From: an uncultured Rhizobium sp.
Lineage (GTDB): Bacteria > Pseudomonadota > Alphaproteobacteria > Rhizobiales > Rhizobiaceae
DNA: 64,000 nucleotides
Direction: 5' to 3'
NCBI GenBank assembly: GCA_945952315.1
Contig: CAMFIE010000012.1
Coordinates: 35,761 to 99,760, forward strand
Of the stretch, positions 1 to 9,576 are shown in pieces. The position numbers and the translations under genes are program-made. The notes under the pieces were generated by a model. That model searched no databases. It worked only from the letters and a program-made list of their open reading frames with translations, and was not told the DNA's origin. Each line of letters begins with the position of its first letter. Within the stretch, counting starts at the first letter, position 1.

Positions 1-2
1 CC

Positions 3-989
3 TGCTATGGTCAGGGCGGCACGGAACCGACCACATCGGATGCCAATCTGGTGCTCGGCTATCTCTCGCCGGACGGCCTGCTCGGCGGCAAGCTGCCGCT
101 CGACATCGAAAAGGCACGTACTGCGGTCAGAAGGGTTGCCGATCCGCTCGGCATTTCGGTCGAGCGCGCGGCCTATGGCATGTACACCATCGTCAACAAC
201 AACATGGTGAACGGCATCCGCCGCGTGTCGGTGGAGCGGGGCTACGATCCGCGCGATTTCGTGCTGGTCGGTGCAGGCGGGGCAACCGCTGCCCATATCA
301 CCGCCCTTGCCCGCGAGATCGGCATCGACACGATCATCCTGCCAAAGCTCGCCTCCGGTCTCTGCGCCTTCGGCCAGATCATCTCGGATGTAAAATACAA
401 TTACATGGCGACCGCCCCTGTGCGTCTCGACAATGACGCCGCCTACAGGCGGATCGACGATCTTTACAAGCAGCTGGAGAAGGAGGGCCGCGCCCATCTC
501 GTCTCCGACGGCTTTACCGACGAGACCATCGAAATCCGCCGCTCGCTCGAAATGAGGTACGTCGGTCAGGTGCATGAATGCACGGTGGACATCGACATGT
601 TCGACATCGATGCCACGACCATCGAGCGGGTGAAGGACGCCTTCCACCGGCGGCACAAGGAACTCTACACCTATGCCGAGCCGCACAATCCGGTCGAGGT
701 GGTGAACATCGAATCCACCCTCTATGGCCGGATCGAGAAGCCGAAGCGTCCCGAAAAGCCGAAGGCGACTGCCGAAGGCGGGGCGATCAAGGATTACCGC
801 GACGCGATTTTCGATGCCTCGGGCATGGCCACCCGGACCCCCGTCTATGACGGTGACCGGATCGGCACCGGGGAACCCGTCAAGGGCCCGGCGATCATCG
901 AGGAAGTCACCACCACCATCGTTATCGAGCCCGGCTGGACCGCCGTTCTCGATCCCACCAACGCCTACCTCATCACGCGTGACCGTTAA
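3..989 (+). CDS. Hydantoinase/oxoprolinase family protein, A subunit (5'-truncated by window edge)
   Basis: The reading frame is open from base 3 and gives the last 328 residues of a HyuA-type protein. The first visible residues, CYGQGGTEPTTSDANLVLGY, match the conserved glycine-rich segment followed by DANLVLG of this family, and VGAGGA lies further on. The family performs ATP-dependent opening of hydantoin or 5-oxoproline rings, or acetone carboxylation, usually with a HyuB partner. That partner would lie left of the window. The gene ends 10 bases before a branched-chain-type ABC transporter operon on the same strand, which suggests the transporter imports the substrate or a related amide. 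The exact substrate cannot be read from the sequence. Confidence 0.85.
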   Translation, partial: CYGQGGTEPTTSDANLVLGYLSPDGLLGGKLPLDIEKARTAVRRVADPLGISVERAAYGMYTIVNNNMVNGIRRVSVERGYDPRDFVLVGAGGATAAHITALAREIGIDTIILPKLASGLCAFGQIISDVKYNYMATAPVRLDNDAAYRRIDDLYKQLEKEGRAHLVSDGFTDETIEIRRSLEMRYVGQVHECTVDIDMFDIDATTIERVKDAFHRRHKELYTYAEPHNPVEVVNIESTLYGRIEKPKRPEKPKATAEGGAIKDYRDAIFDASGMATRTPVYDGDRIGTGEPVKGPAIIEEVTTTIVIEPGWTAVLDPTNAYLITRDR

Positions 990-999
990 GAAGGGACCT

Positions 1000-1743
1000 A
1001 TGGCTCAGACACTCGCGGCAGATATGGTTTCGGTGGCCTTCGAGGGCTTGCGAGCCCTTTCGAATGTCACGCTGGAAATACCCGCCGGGCGGGTCACGGG
1101 CCTGATCGGACCAAACGGTGCGGGCAAGACCACCTGTGTCAATGTCCTCACCGGCTTTCAGAAACCGTCCATGGGCCGCGTGATGCTCGATGGGCTCGAT
1201 ATCAGCCGCCTGCCGGCGCATCGCGTCCGGCAGGCTGGCATTGCCCGCACATTCCAGTCAGGTCGGCTCTTTGCCGACCTGACGGTGCATGAAAATCTCG
1301 AGGTCACCGGCGTCGGCCTCGGCCTGTCGCGCCGGGAGGCATCGAGAAAGGCGGACGACCTGCTCGACTGGATCGGCATCGCGCCGCTTGCCGACCGGCT
1401 GGCGGGCGGCCTTCCCTATACGGACGAGCGGCGCGTGGCGATCGGCCGGGCGCTGATGCTCGAACCCTCCTTCCTTCTGCTCGACGAGCCTGCCGCCGGA
1501 ATGTCTGCCGAAGAGGCCGATGATCTTTCCCGCCTCATCCACCGCATCACGCTGGAGGTGAAATGCGGCGTGCTGCTGATCGAGCACAATATCGGGCTGG
1601 TGCTGAAGACATGCCATTCGATCTATGTGCTCGACAGCGGCGAAATCATCGAATTCGGCACGCCGGACGCCATCAAGGCCAGCGAGAAGGTGCGCCTCGC
1701 CTATATGGGCACCCAGGCTGACGCGGAAGGAGAGATCCTGTGA
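1000..1743 (+). CDS. Branched-chain-amino-acid-type ABC transporter ATP-binding protein (LivG-like)
   Basis: This is a 247-residue ABC ATPase. Walker A (GPNGAGKT) is near residues 37-44, Walker B is LLLDEP, and an H-loop histidine follows in LLIEHN. The signature segment reads YTDERRVAIGRAL, the LivG-type variant rather than classic LSGGQ. The ATG at 1000 was chosen because the longer open frame upstream lies over the HyuA gene. The stop overlaps the GTG start of the next ATPase (GTGA), so the two are translationally coupled. It would energise import through the LivH/LivM-like permeases downstream. The HyuA neighbour argues for an amide or ring-derived substrate rather than leucine itself; that is inference. 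Confidence 0.9.
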   Translation: MAQTLAADMVSVAFEGLRALSNVTLEIPAGRVTGLIGPNGAGKTTCVNVLTGFQKPSMGRVMLDGLDISRLPAHRVRQAGIARTFQSGRLFADLTVHENLEVTGVGLGLSRREASRKADDLLDWIGIAPLADRLAGGLPYTDERRVAIGRALMLEPSFLLLDEPAAGMSAEEADDLSRLIHRITLEVKCGVLLIEHNIGLVLKTCHSIYVLDSGEIIEFGTPDAIKASEKVRLAYMGTQADAEGEIL

Positions 1744-2468
1744 CCCTGCTTTCCGTCAATGACATCACCGTCCGCTATGGCCGTCTCACCGCGCTGCGCG
1801 GTGCCTCGCTCAGCCTCGGCGAAGGCGACATCCTGTTTGTCACCGGGCCGAATGGTGCGGGAAAATCCACGCTCCTGAAGGCGATTGCCGGTGTGGTGAA
1901 ACCGGTCGGAGGCTCGGTTTCCTTCCGTGACCAGATGATCTCCGGCAAAAGCCCGGAAGACATCGCCCGCATGGGCTTTTCGATGGTGCCGGAAGGGCGC
2001 GAGGTCTTCGGCTCGCTTACCATCGAGGAAAATCTCCGTCTCGGCATCGGCATGCGCGCCGACAAGGACCAGGCGGCCCGTGACCTCGAGATGGTCTATT
2101 CGATTTTCCCCATCCTGATGAGCCGCAGGCACCAACATGCGGGTGCTCTTTCGGGCGGCCAGCAGCAGATGCTCGTCATCGGCCGGGCGCTGATGGCCGG
2201 GCCGAAGCTGATCGCCATCGATGAACCCTCGCTCGGGCTCGCGCCAAAGGTCATCGACGACGTCTATCAGACGCTCGTCAAGCTGCGCGACACGATCGGG
2301 CTTACGCTTCTGATCGTCGAGCAGAGCGCCACCCGCGCCAAGCTCACCGGCGGGCGGATGATCCTGATGCGCTCCGGCGAAGTGGCGCTCGAAGGCGATG
2401 CCCGCACGCTCGCCGCAAGCGACGCGCTGAAGCAGGCCTATTTCGGATACGGGGAGCACGGCAAATGA
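1740..2468 (+). CDS. Branched-chain-amino-acid-type ABC transporter ATP-binding protein (LivF-like)
   Basis: The 242-residue product is the second ATPase of the importer. It has Walker A (GPNGAGKST, about residues 36-44), the signature LSGGQQQM, Walker B with IAIDEP, and the EGREVF stretch typical of LivF. It starts with GTG overlapping the stop of the preceding gene and ends overlapping the ATG of the permease gene (ATGA). Together with the LivG-like partner it would form the heterodimeric ATPase on the cytoplasmic face. Substrate specificity is set by the binding protein at the end of the operon and is not known. Confidence 0.9.
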   Translation: MTLLSVNDITVRYGRLTALRGASLSLGEGDILFVTGPNGAGKSTLLKAIAGVVKPVGGSVSFRDQMISGKSPEDIARMGFSMVPEGREVFGSLTIEENLRLGIGMRADKDQAARDLEMVYSIFPILMSRRHQHAGALSGGQQQMLVIGRALMAGPKLIAIDEPSLGLAPKVIDDVYQTLVKLRDTIGLTLLIVEQSATRAKLTGGRMILMRSGEVALEGDARTLAASDALKQAYFGYGEHGK

Positions 2469-3379
2469 CAGAGATCCTGCAGGTGATCTTCGATGCGCTC
2501 AGCCTCGGCAGCCTCTACGCACTCGGTGCGCTTGGCATCGCGCTCATCTTCGGGGTGATGCGTCTCGTCAACTTCGCCCATGGCGACACGATGGCCTTCT
2601 GCGTCTTCGCGATGCTCTGGCCCTCGGTCGATGCGGCGGCCATCGTCTTTGCCGGAAACCTGCCCGCCTGGCTGCTCATTCCCTTCATCCTCGCGGTCGG
2701 GGCAGGTCTTTCGGTGCTCTCGGAGATCATCGTCTTCCGCCGCTTCCGCAACACCAATCCAGCGACGATGATGATCGCCTCTTTCGCGCTCGGCTTCGTC
2801 ATCCGCTATTTCCTGCTGATGCTCTATTCCAGCCGTCCGAAGAGCATCGACCTTTGGTCCAATCTCGGCCTGCCGGTGGAAATTCTCGGCGCCCGCATTC
2901 CGCTTCTCCAGGTCATCACCATCGTGACGGCGATTGTGATCCTGATCGCGCTGACCCTCTTCCTGAAACGCACCCGCTTCGGTCTCGAAATGCGGGCGGC
3001 GGCGGAAAACTTCACCATGGCGCGGATGCTCGGCGTGCGGGCGAACCGGGTGATCATGCTGGCCTTTGCGCTTTCCGGCATGCTGGCGGCTGCGGTCGCG
3101 CTCATTCTCGTCACACAGACCGGAACCGTCGACATCCAGATGGGCGGCAACATCATGCTGATCGCCTTCATCGCCACCGTGATCGGCGGGCTCGGCTCGC
3201 TGCCGGGCGCTGTGGTCGCGGGCTTCCTGATCGGCGCGATTGCGACCGTCATGCAGGTGGTGCTGCCGCCGGATGCCCGGCCCTTCCGAGATGCCTTCGT
3301 CTATGCCGCGGTGATCGCCACACTGCTGTGGCGTCCGAACGGTCTCTTCATGCCGAAATCCGCAAAGCAGAGGGTGTGA
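2465..3379 (+). CDS. Branched-chain-amino-acid-type ABC transporter permease (LivH-like)
   Basis: This is a 304-residue inner-membrane permease. It starts LGSLYALGALGIALIFGVM and contains VNFAHGD, both hallmarks of LivH, plus a later conserved stretch with IGGLGSLPGA. About eight hydrophobic segments can be seen. The start overlaps the LivF-like stop by four bases. It pairs with the following LivM-like permease to form the pore. Length and motif order are normal for the family. Confidence 0.9.
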   Translation: MTEILQVIFDALSLGSLYALGALGIALIFGVMRLVNFAHGDTMAFCVFAMLWPSVDAAAIVFAGNLPAWLLIPFILAVGAGLSVLSEIIVFRRFRNTNPATMMIASFALGFVIRYFLLMLYSSRPKSIDLWSNLGLPVEILGARIPLLQVITIVTAIVILIALTLFLKRTRFGLEMRAAAENFTMARMLGVRANRVIMLAFALSGMLAAAVALILVTQTGTVDIQMGGNIMLIAFIATVIGGLGSLPGAVVAGFLIGAIATVMQVVLPPDARPFRDAFVYAAVIATLLWRPNGLFMPKSAKQRV

Positions 3380-3382
3380 CCC

Positions 3383-4411
3383 ATGGCTGAACGCGCTTCC
3401 ATCCTGTCCCGCACCATCGCAACACCCGCGATCCTCGGCCTGCTCATGACCGCGATTGCGCTTCTTTCGCTGCTGATCGGGTCCGGCCCCTTCAACCAGA
3501 CGATCATCGATATCTTCATCCGGGTGATCCTGGTGATCGGGCTCTATATCTTCATCGGCAATTCCGGTGTGATCAGCTTCGGCCATATCGGCTTTACCTG
3601 CCTCGGCGCCTACATGACCGCTTGGCTGACCATTCCGCCACCGATGAAGAAGATGGCGCTGCCCGGGCTTCCCGGTTTCATCCTCGAGGCAAAACTGCCT
3701 TTCTGGGTGGGCGTGCCCGCGGCGGCGATCTTCGCGGCCCTGATCGCCTTCCTCTTCGGCAAGATCCTGATGCGGCTTTCCGGCATTGCGGCCTCCATCG
3801 CCACCTTCGCGATGCTGGCGCTGATCAATCAGGTTTATTCGAACTGGGAGAACGTCACGGGCGCAACCTCTTCGGTGGTCGGCATTCCGATCAACCGGTC
3901 GATCTGGCCCTATTTCATCGCGACGCTCGTCGCGGTGGCCATCGGCTATGCTTACTCGATCTCCCGGTCGGGGCTTGCGCTGCGCGCTGCCCGCGACGAG
4001 GCGACGGCAGCATCCGCCTCCGGTGTCGACATTCCGAAGGAGCGGCTCATCGCCTTTGTCATCTCCGCTTTCGTCATGGGCGGCGGCGGTGCGCTCTATG
4101 CCCATTCGGTTGGCGTCGTGACGCCGGACAGCTTCTATCTCGGCCTCACCTTCATCTCGCTGTCCATGCTGGTCGTGGGGGGCATGGGCAGCCTCTCGGG
4201 CGCGGTGATCGGCGTGGTGCTTCTGTCCGCCATCATCCAGATCCTGCGTCTGCTGGAAAAAGGCGTCTCGCTCGGCGCGATGACGCTGACCATCCCGAAC
4301 GGCGTCCAGGAGATCGCCATCGGCATCATCATGATCGTGATCCTCATTCGCCGCCCGGCAGGCCTTGTCGGCAACCGGGAGGTCGGCTGGTCGGGATGGA
4401 GACACGCTTGA
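3383..4411 (+). CDS. Branched-chain-amino-acid-type ABC transporter permease (LivM-like)
   Basis: The 342-residue membrane protein carries the LivM motifs NSGVISFGHIGFTCLGAYM and a C-terminal VVGGMGSLSGAVIG, with about nine hydrophobic segments. It begins three bases after the LivH-like stop, in the same operon. It forms the heterodimeric pore with the preceding permease. Nothing is truncated or unusual. A 53-base gap with a strong ribosome-binding site separates it from the binding-protein gene. Confidence 0.9.
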   Translation: MAERASILSRTIATPAILGLLMTAIALLSLLIGSGPFNQTIIDIFIRVILVIGLYIFIGNSGVISFGHIGFTCLGAYMTAWLTIPPPMKKMALPGLPGFILEAKLPFWVGVPAAAIFAALIAFLFGKILMRLSGIAASIATFAMLALINQVYSNWENVTGATSSVVGIPINRSIWPYFIATLVAVAIGYAYSISRSGLALRAARDEATAASASGVDIPKERLIAFVISAFVMGGGGALYAHSVGVVTPDSFYLGLTFISLSMLVVGGMGSLSGAVIGVVLLSAIIQILRLLEKGVSLGAMTLTIPNGVQEIAIGIIMIVILIRRPAGLVGNREVGWSGWRHA

Positions 4412-4464
4412 AAGATTTCCGGGATCGAACCCGGAGAAAACAAGGGAACCCAAAGGAGAAAAAC

Positions 4465-5661
4465 ATGACACTCTGGCATAAACTGGGAATGGGCATGGCC
4501 CTGTCGGGCCTGATGCTGACGGCGACGACAGCACATGCCGATGGCGACAAGATCGTGGTGGGATTTGCCACCGCCGCCTCGGGCTTCATGCAGGCTTACG
4601 ACAAGCCGGCGCAGGATGCCGCGATGATCCGCATCGATGAAATCAACAAGGCAGGCGGCCTGCTCGGCAAGCAGATCGAGGTCGTCACTGCCGATACCAA
4701 GACCGACCGCGCCGAAGGGGCAAAGGCCGGTCTCGAAGTGCTCGACAAGGGTGCGGACATGGTGGTCGTTTCCTGCGACTACGACTTCGGCTCTCCGGCA
4801 GCCCTTGCCGCCGAAAGTGCGGGCAAGATTTCCTTCTTCCTCTGCGCCGAATCCATCAAGGCCGGTATTCAGGGCGTTGGCCCGCATTCCTTCTCCGCCT
4901 CGGTGCTTGCCGCCGTGCAGGGCGCGACCATGGCCGAATGGGCCTATAACAAGAAGAATGCCCGCAATTTCTATCGTCTGCTCGATACCTGGACCGAGTA
5001 TAACAAGGGCATCTGTGACGGCTTTGACTGGATGCTGCCGCGTCTGAAGGATGCGAAACTGGTGGGCGAAGACACGTTCAAGAACGAGGACGCCTCGATT
5101 GCCGCCCAGATCACCCGTATCAAGAGCCTGCCCGAGCAGCCGGATGCGATCATGCTCTGCTCGATGATGCCGGGCGTCGTTTCGGCGATCAAGCAGATCC
5201 GTGCCGCCGGTATCACCGCACCGATCCTCAACGGTTCGGGCGTCGATGGCTCCTACTGGCTGAACGCCGTGCCGGATCTTTCCAACTTCTACACCCCGGT
5301 ACAGGGCTCGATCTATGGTGATGATCCGAACAAGGACGTGACCGCCTTCAACGCCAAGTACAAGGAAGTCACCGGTGGCGATCCGTCGAGCCAGTATGTC
5401 TATCCGGGCTATGTGATGATCGATCTCTGGGCAAAGGCTGTCGAGCGCGCCAAGACCACGGATGCGGATGCGGTTGTTGCGGAACTGGAAAAGATGAAGG
5501 ACGAGCCGACCCTGTTTGGCCCCCGCTCCTTCTCGTCGGAAATCCACCACCAGAACCGTGGCCGCTACCTGATCGTCGAAACGGACAAGGGCAAGCCGCA
5601 TGTGATCGACGAATGGACGATCTCGGAAGCCATTCCGGTGGACTACCTCGTCTCGAAATAA
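4465..5661 (+). CDS. ABC transporter substrate-binding protein (Leu/Ile/Val-binding family)
   Basis: The 398-residue protein starts at the ATG at 4465, preceded by AAGGAGAAAAAC, a good ribosome-binding site. A Sec signal peptide ends near THAHADGD (about residue 25). The mature part has the periplasmic-binding type I fold typical of LivK/AmiC-like proteins, with KIVVGFATAASG at its start. It is the last gene of the operon and is followed by an intrinsic terminator. It delivers substrate to the LivH/LivM-like pore. The ligand is unknown; the adjacent HyuA gene suggests a hydantoin, amide or related nitrogen compound (inference). Confidence 0.88.
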   Translation: MTLWHKLGMGMALSGLMLTATTAHADGDKIVVGFATAASGFMQAYDKPAQDAAMIRIDEINKAGGLLGKQIEVVTADTKTDRAEGAKAGLEVLDKGADMVVVSCDYDFGSPAALAAESAGKISFFLCAESIKAGIQGVGPHSFSASVLAAVQGATMAEWAYNKKNARNFYRLLDTWTEYNKGICDGFDWMLPRLKDAKLVGEDTFKNEDASIAAQITRIKSLPEQPDAIMLCSMMPGVVSAIKQIRAAGITAPILNGSGVDGSYWLNAVPDLSNFYTPVQGSIYGDDPNKDVTAFNAKYKEVTGGDPSSQYVYPGYVMIDLWAKAVERAKTTDADAVVAELEKMKDEPTLFGPRSFSSEIHHQNRGRYLIVETDKGKPHVIDEWTISEAIPVDYLVSK

Positions 5662-5686
5662 GCACTCCCAAGGCTGCAAAGCCGCT

Positions 5687-5710
5687 GGCCGCCCCTCGGG
5701 GCGGCCTTTT
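5687..5710 (+). terminator. Intrinsic terminator of the Liv-like operon
   Basis: A perfect 9-bp GC-rich stem (GGCCGCCCC / GGGGCGGCC) with a very short loop is followed directly by TTTT. It starts 26 bases after the binding-protein stop and separates the operon from the convergent SDR gene. Confidence 0.8.
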
Positions 5711-5719
5711 GTATCTGCT

Positions 5720-6535
5720 CTAAAGCGTCATCTTTTCGCGCGGATGCGGGCTGTCTTCATAGGCACCCCAGATCGACTGGTCGAAATTGATCGTGGCACC
5801 GGTCATGAGGCCGCTTTCTTCCGAAGACAGATAGGCGCAGGCGCGCGCAACCTCGGCCGGATCCACAAGGCGGCCGAAGGGCTGGCGGGCAGCCGCCTCC
5901 GCAAGCCAGCTTTCGGACGCGCCATGATAGTCCCGCTGGATCCGGTCCTCACCCTCGCTCGACATCCAGCCGATATTCAGGGCATTGCAACGAATGCGGT
6001 TCTTCAGAAGGCCAAAGGCGACATTGCGGGTGAGCGTATCGAGCGCGCCTTTCGATGCACAATAGGCGGCAATGAAGGGCTGCCCACCCATCGCCGACAT
6101 CGAGGAAATACTGACGATGGTGCCCGCGATGTGATCGCGCAGCATCAGCTTGACCGCATCCTGGATCAGGAAGAAGGGCGCACGGGTATTGACCGCAAAC
6201 ATGCGATCAAACAGCGCCTCATCCGTATCAAGGATCGTGCCGCGGTCGGTGATCGCCGCGACATTCACCAGCGCATCGATCCGGCCAAAATGCGCGTCAG
6301 CCGCGGCAATGACGCGGCGGCAGTCAGCGACCATGCCAAGATCGGCCGCCACGAAGTGAACCGGCGTGCCATAGCGGGTCGTGATTTCCCGGGCCTTCGC
6401 CTCGCCCTTTTCCCGATTGCGGCCGCATATAATGAGGCCTTCAGCACCTCGCTCTGCAAAGAGCCGGGCGACTTCCGCGCCCAGACCCTGCGTGCCGCCG
6501 GTGACAACGGCAATCTTCTGATCCAGTCTTCCCAT
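5720..6535 (-). CDS. Short-chain dehydrogenase/reductase (SDR family)
   Basis: The 271-residue protein has the classical SDR layout: the dinucleotide-binding TGGTQGLG near the N-terminus, the NVAA segment, catalytic Ser in SSMSAMGG, and the YxxxK pair in [10 protein letters not shown]-terminal GATINFDQ follows. It should be a soluble NAD(P)-dependent oxidoreductase. The start at 6535 (MGRLDQ) was preferred over 6547 because GAGGA sits six bases upstream. The 6547 ATG would overlap the stop of the upstream dioxygenase gene by four bases and remains possible. It is co-transcribed with that dioxygenase gene, so the pair probably acts in one catabolic route. The substrate is unknown. Confidence 0.85.
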   Translation of the reverse strand: MGRLDQKIAVVTGGTQGLGAEVARLFAERGAEGLIICGRNREKGEAKAREITTRYGTPVHFVAADLGMVADCRRVIAAADAHFGRIDALVNVAAITDRGTILDTDEALFDRMFAVNTRAPFFLIQDAVKLMLRDHIAGTIVSISSMSAMGGQPFIAAYCASKGALDTLTRNVAFGLLKNRIRCNALNIGWMSSEGEDRIQRDYHGASESWLAEAAARQPFGRLVDPAEVARACAYLSSEESGLMTGATINFDQSIWGAYEDSPHPREKMTL

Positions 6536-6543
6536 GATGGTCC

Positions 6544-7737
6544 TCATGCCCTGCGCTTGTCAGCCTGTGTTTCGACGAGCGCCGCAAAGGCGGCCGGCGC
6601 CATGCCCGCCGCGAGCGCTTCCGCCATCATGGTGTTCTGTGTCTTCGGCGCAAGCCCGCCAAGGGGCGGATCACTGTCGAGATTGGTCGGAAAGGCATAG
6701 CCTTCCGCCGTTGCGGCAATGGCATTGGCGATCTCGCCTGCGGTGAGCGCGCCGGACCTGCGGGCAGCGGCGAGGGCCGGATAGACGGCCTTGCACATGG
6801 CATCGCGGTCGATGCTTTCCATCGCCCGGCCGAAGGCGGAGGAGACCTGCAGCAGGTTTGCCATGCGCCATATATCGGCGGAGACATTGTTGCCCGCGCC
6901 ATGCATGAGTGCGGGATTGAAGAAGACGGCATCGCCCTTTTCAAGCGGCAACTGCACATGATGCTCGGCAAAATGTGCCTGGAATTCCGGGCGGCCAAAG
7001 GCGAGATAGCCTTCAAAGAAGGCCTGCGAATAGGGCAGGAGCAGCGTCGGCCCGCTTTCGACCGGCATGTCGCAATGGGCGACCGCCCCCTGCAGGGTCA
7101 GCACCGGCGAAATGCCATGGATATGGCCCGGATAGGACTGCATCTGCTCCGGCGACATGAAGCCAAGATGATAGTCGCGATGCGGCACCTGTGCCTTTCC
7201 ACTCGGATTGACCCGGTTCATCTGGGCCGTCATCTGGTAGCCTCGACCAAGCCAGGCTTCAGACACCATCGCAATCGCATCGGACGCATAGTAGCGGACG
7301 AAGTTTTCAGCATCGGCAAGGGCATGTTTCTGCAGGGAATTCCAGATGCGGTCATTGGCTCCGGCCTTTGCGAAATGATCGGCTGCCGCCTTTCCCTTCT
7401 CTTTTTCTGCCTGAACAATGGCGTTGAAAACCTCGCTGGCGCGGTCGATCACCGCATGGTCGGCGATTGCCCCCTTGACGACGATCACACCGGGGCCGCT
7501 GGAAAATGCCTCCACCCATTCGGCCATCAGCTCAGGTCTCGCCTCAAGATCGCGAGCGATGGTACGGACCTCACGGCCATCATAGATCAGCACATTCTTC
7601 TCGACGGCGGCTGCAAATGGCCAGTCCGCCGGATCAGTCTTTTTCGAGACGAGGGCGCGGAAGGCCTCGAAATCACCGGCTTGCCTGTCGAGCCAGACTG
7701 TCTCGCGCCGACGGCGGCGCAGGGTCATCGCATCCAT
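6544..7737 (-). CDS. Phytanoyl-CoA dioxygenase (PhyH)-like protein
   Basis: The 397-residue protein resembles the PhyH family of Fe(II)/2-oxoglutarate oxygenases. The likely iron ligands are in HRDYHLG and in NPALMHGAGNN, with an arginine further on in DIWRMANL. The start at 7737 is backed by GGAGGAAAAC just upstream. The gene is longer than a typical 280-300-residue PhyH protein, with an extra N-terminal stretch of about 100 residues. It is the first gene of a two-gene unit with the SDR and lies divergent from a LacI-type regulator, which probably controls both. Substrate is not predictable. Confidence 0.75.
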   Translation of the reverse strand: MDAMTLRRRRRETVWLDRQAGDFEAFRALVSKKTDPADWPFAAAVEKNVLIYDGREVRTIARDLEARPELMAEWVEAFSSGPGVIVVKGAIADHAVIDRASEVFNAIVQAEKEKGKAAADHFAKAGANDRIWNSLQKHALADAENFVRYYASDAIAMVSEAWLGRGYQMTAQMNRVNPSGKAQVPHRDYHLGFMSPEQMQSYPGHIHGISPVLTLQGAVAHCDMPVESGPTLLLPYSQAFFEGYLAFGRPEFQAHFAEHHVQLPLEKGDAVFFNPALMHGAGNNVSADIWRMANLLQVSSAFGRAMESIDRDAMCKAVYPALAAARRSGALTAGEIANAIAATAEGYAFPTNLDSDPPLGGLAPKTQNTMMAEALAAGMAPAAFAALVETQADKRRA

Positions 7738-7833
7738 GTTTTCCTCCTGAAAGACTGTTTCTGACTTGACCATAGCCAGGTGAAGGGCGAGATTTGAGCC
7801 GCAAAACACCTCAAAATCACCTCAAGGCTCTCC

Positions 7834-8850
7834 ATGCGGCCACCCTTCCCTCTCAAGGAAATCGCGCTTCAGTCCGGGCTCAGCCTTGCGACGATAGACC
7901 GGGCTCTGCACGGGCGCAGCCATGTGGCCAAGGCGACGCAGATCCGGATCGAGACCGCGATTGCCGAGCTGGAGCAGCAATATGCACAGGCGCGGATCGC
8001 CGGGCGGCGGCTTGTCATCGATGTGGTGATGGAAACGCCGCAGCGTTTTTCAAACGCGGTGCGCCTCGCCTTCGAGGCGGAGCTGCCGGGCTTGCGGCCC
8101 GCCACGCTATCCGCCCGTTTTCATGTGGCCGAAACCTTCGCGGAGCGGGAACTCCTCTCCATCCTTCGAACCATAAAGCGACGCGGCAGCCATGGTCTGG
8201 TGCTGAAAGTGCCCTCGACGCCTGCCATGGCAGCAATCGCGGCGGAACTGATGGAAAGCGGCATTCCGGTCGTCACGCTTGTGACCGACCTGCCGGCATC
8301 GGTACGCAGCGGCTATGTGGGCATGGATAACCGGGCTGCCGGCAAAACCGCCGCCTATCTCCTTGCCCGCATGGCCGGGCCGGGCCCGGGCAAGGTGCTG
8401 CTGACGCTGTCGAGCGCCCGCTTTTCCGGTGAGGAAGAGCGCGAGCGCGGTTTTCGCGAGGCCCTTCAGCAGGATGCATCCCATCTCGAGCCGATCACCG
8501 TTTCGGAAGGGTTTGGCGTTGACCGCACCACCGAAACGCTGGTTCACCGCGCGCTTGCAACCCACCCCGATATTCGCGCTGTCTATTCCATCGGTGGCGG
8601 AAACCGCGCCATTCTGAGGGCTTTTGCGGCGGAGAAACGCAGGCTCGATGTCTTCGCGGCCCATGATCTCGACGCCGACAACCGGGCGCTGCTGGCGAAG
8701 GGGCTGCTTACCTTCGTTATCCATCACGACCTCCGGCAGGATGCGCGCAATGCCTGCCAGATGATGATGGCCCATCACCGCATGCTGCCAAAGGACTTCC
8801 GAATTGCCCCTTCGCGGGTCGCCATCGCAACGCCGCATGAGGGGGTGTGA
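7834..8850 (+). CDS. LacI-family transcriptional regulator
   Basis: The 338-residue protein has an N-terminal LacI helix-turn-helix (LKEIALQSGLSLATIDRALHGRSHVA) and a periplasmic-binding-like sensor domain, including SGYVGMDNRAAGKTAAYLL. It is transcribed away from the PhyH-like/SDR pair across a 96-base gap, the usual arrangement for local repression with induction by a sugar-like ligand. The hinge helix after the DNA-binding domain is present though not strongly conserved. The regulated pathway is inferred from position only. Confidence 0.85.
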   Translation: MRPPFPLKEIALQSGLSLATIDRALHGRSHVAKATQIRIETAIAELEQQYAQARIAGRRLVIDVVMETPQRFSNAVRLAFEAELPGLRPATLSARFHVAETFAERELLSILRTIKRRGSHGLVLKVPSTPAMAAIAAELMESGIPVVTLVTDLPASVRSGYVGMDNRAAGKTAAYLLARMAGPGPGKVLLTLSSARFSGEEERERGFREALQQDASHLEPITVSEGFGVDRTTETLVHRALATHPDIRAVYSIGGGNRAILRAFAAEKRRLDVFAAHDLDADNRALLAKGLLTFVIHHDLRQDARNACQMMMAHHRMLPKDFRIAPSRVAIATPHEGV

Positions 8851-8875
8851 AGCCACGCGTTCTGAGGAAAGAAGA

Positions 8876-9424
8876 TCAGTTGCACTCTATGCCATATTCG
8901 GCGATGAACTGTTCCAGCTCTTCCCGAGGTCCGGCCATCAGCGCAGGGCAAGCCGAAAAATTGCCCTTGAGCTTGCCGTTTTCCATATACATCCAGTCAA
9001 AGATGTCGGCCCTGCCGAAGGCAATGACCTGGTTTACAGACACATGACGGATATCTTCCGGCGTGTTTGAAATTCGCGCGGTAAAGCCTTTCGGCGTGCG
9101 GGTAACGTCGGTCAGCCAGAAATATTCGACGATTGCCGTCTCGTTCTTGCCTGTCAGACGATAGCCGTCGCCATCATCCAGAATACCGACCTTCACCGCA
9201 TAATTGTCGGTACCGGGTGGCGGATTGTCGAGCTTCTTCAGAAACCCGTCGAGCCCGGCCGAGGCCTTGTAGGCAGCCCGACGCATCGCCGGATCCTCGG
9301 ATTTCACAATATAGGTTTTGTCGCCGCTGTTTCCTGCGGAAGCAAAGGACGGCCATAGTTCGAACCGAACGACAGCTGCAGCCGTGGCGCATATGACTAT
9401 GCCTGTCATGAGAAATGTGCGCAT
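8876..9424 (-). CDS. Secreted DUF2314-domain protein (YegJ-like)
   Basis: This 182-residue protein has an N-terminal hydrophobic segment (signal peptide or anchor, residues 1-22). The C-terminal part, from EYFWLTDVTRTPKGF to FDWMYMENGKLKGNF, matches the DUF2314/YegJ pattern. The family has no established function. It ends 25 bases from the convergent LacI-type gene and appears to be a single-gene unit. An acidic mature region suggests a periplasmic location. Confidence 0.65.
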   Translation of the reverse strand: MRTFLMTGIVICATAAAVVRFELWPSFASAGNSGDKTYIVKSEDPAMRRAAYKASAGLDGFLKKLDNPPPGTDNYAVKVGILDDGDGYRLTGKNETAIVEYFWLTDVTRTPKGFTARISNTPEDIRHVSVNQVIAFGRADIFDWMYMENGKLKGNFSACPALMAGPREELEQFIAEYGIECN

Positions 9425-9576
9425 TCCTGTCTCCTCTTCGCTGCGACAGGCGGCATTCAGTCTTCAAGGACACGGGAAGTCAACGAAAGGACGCTCCCAC
9501 TTCAGAATGCACTGAATGCAACCTTAATGGACGAAGGCGTTATTCCCCTCGGTCAGCGACCTGCGATGGCTATCGC

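Noticed and set aside
2438..4534. 698-codon open frame on the minus strand
   Set aside because: It is antisense to the LivH and LivM genes, is full of His, Asp and Arg with no recognisable domain, and has no ribosome-binding site. It is a shadow of GC-rich codon use.
4135..5679. 514-codon minus-strand open frame
   Set aside because: Antisense to the binding-protein gene; composition not protein-like; no family match.
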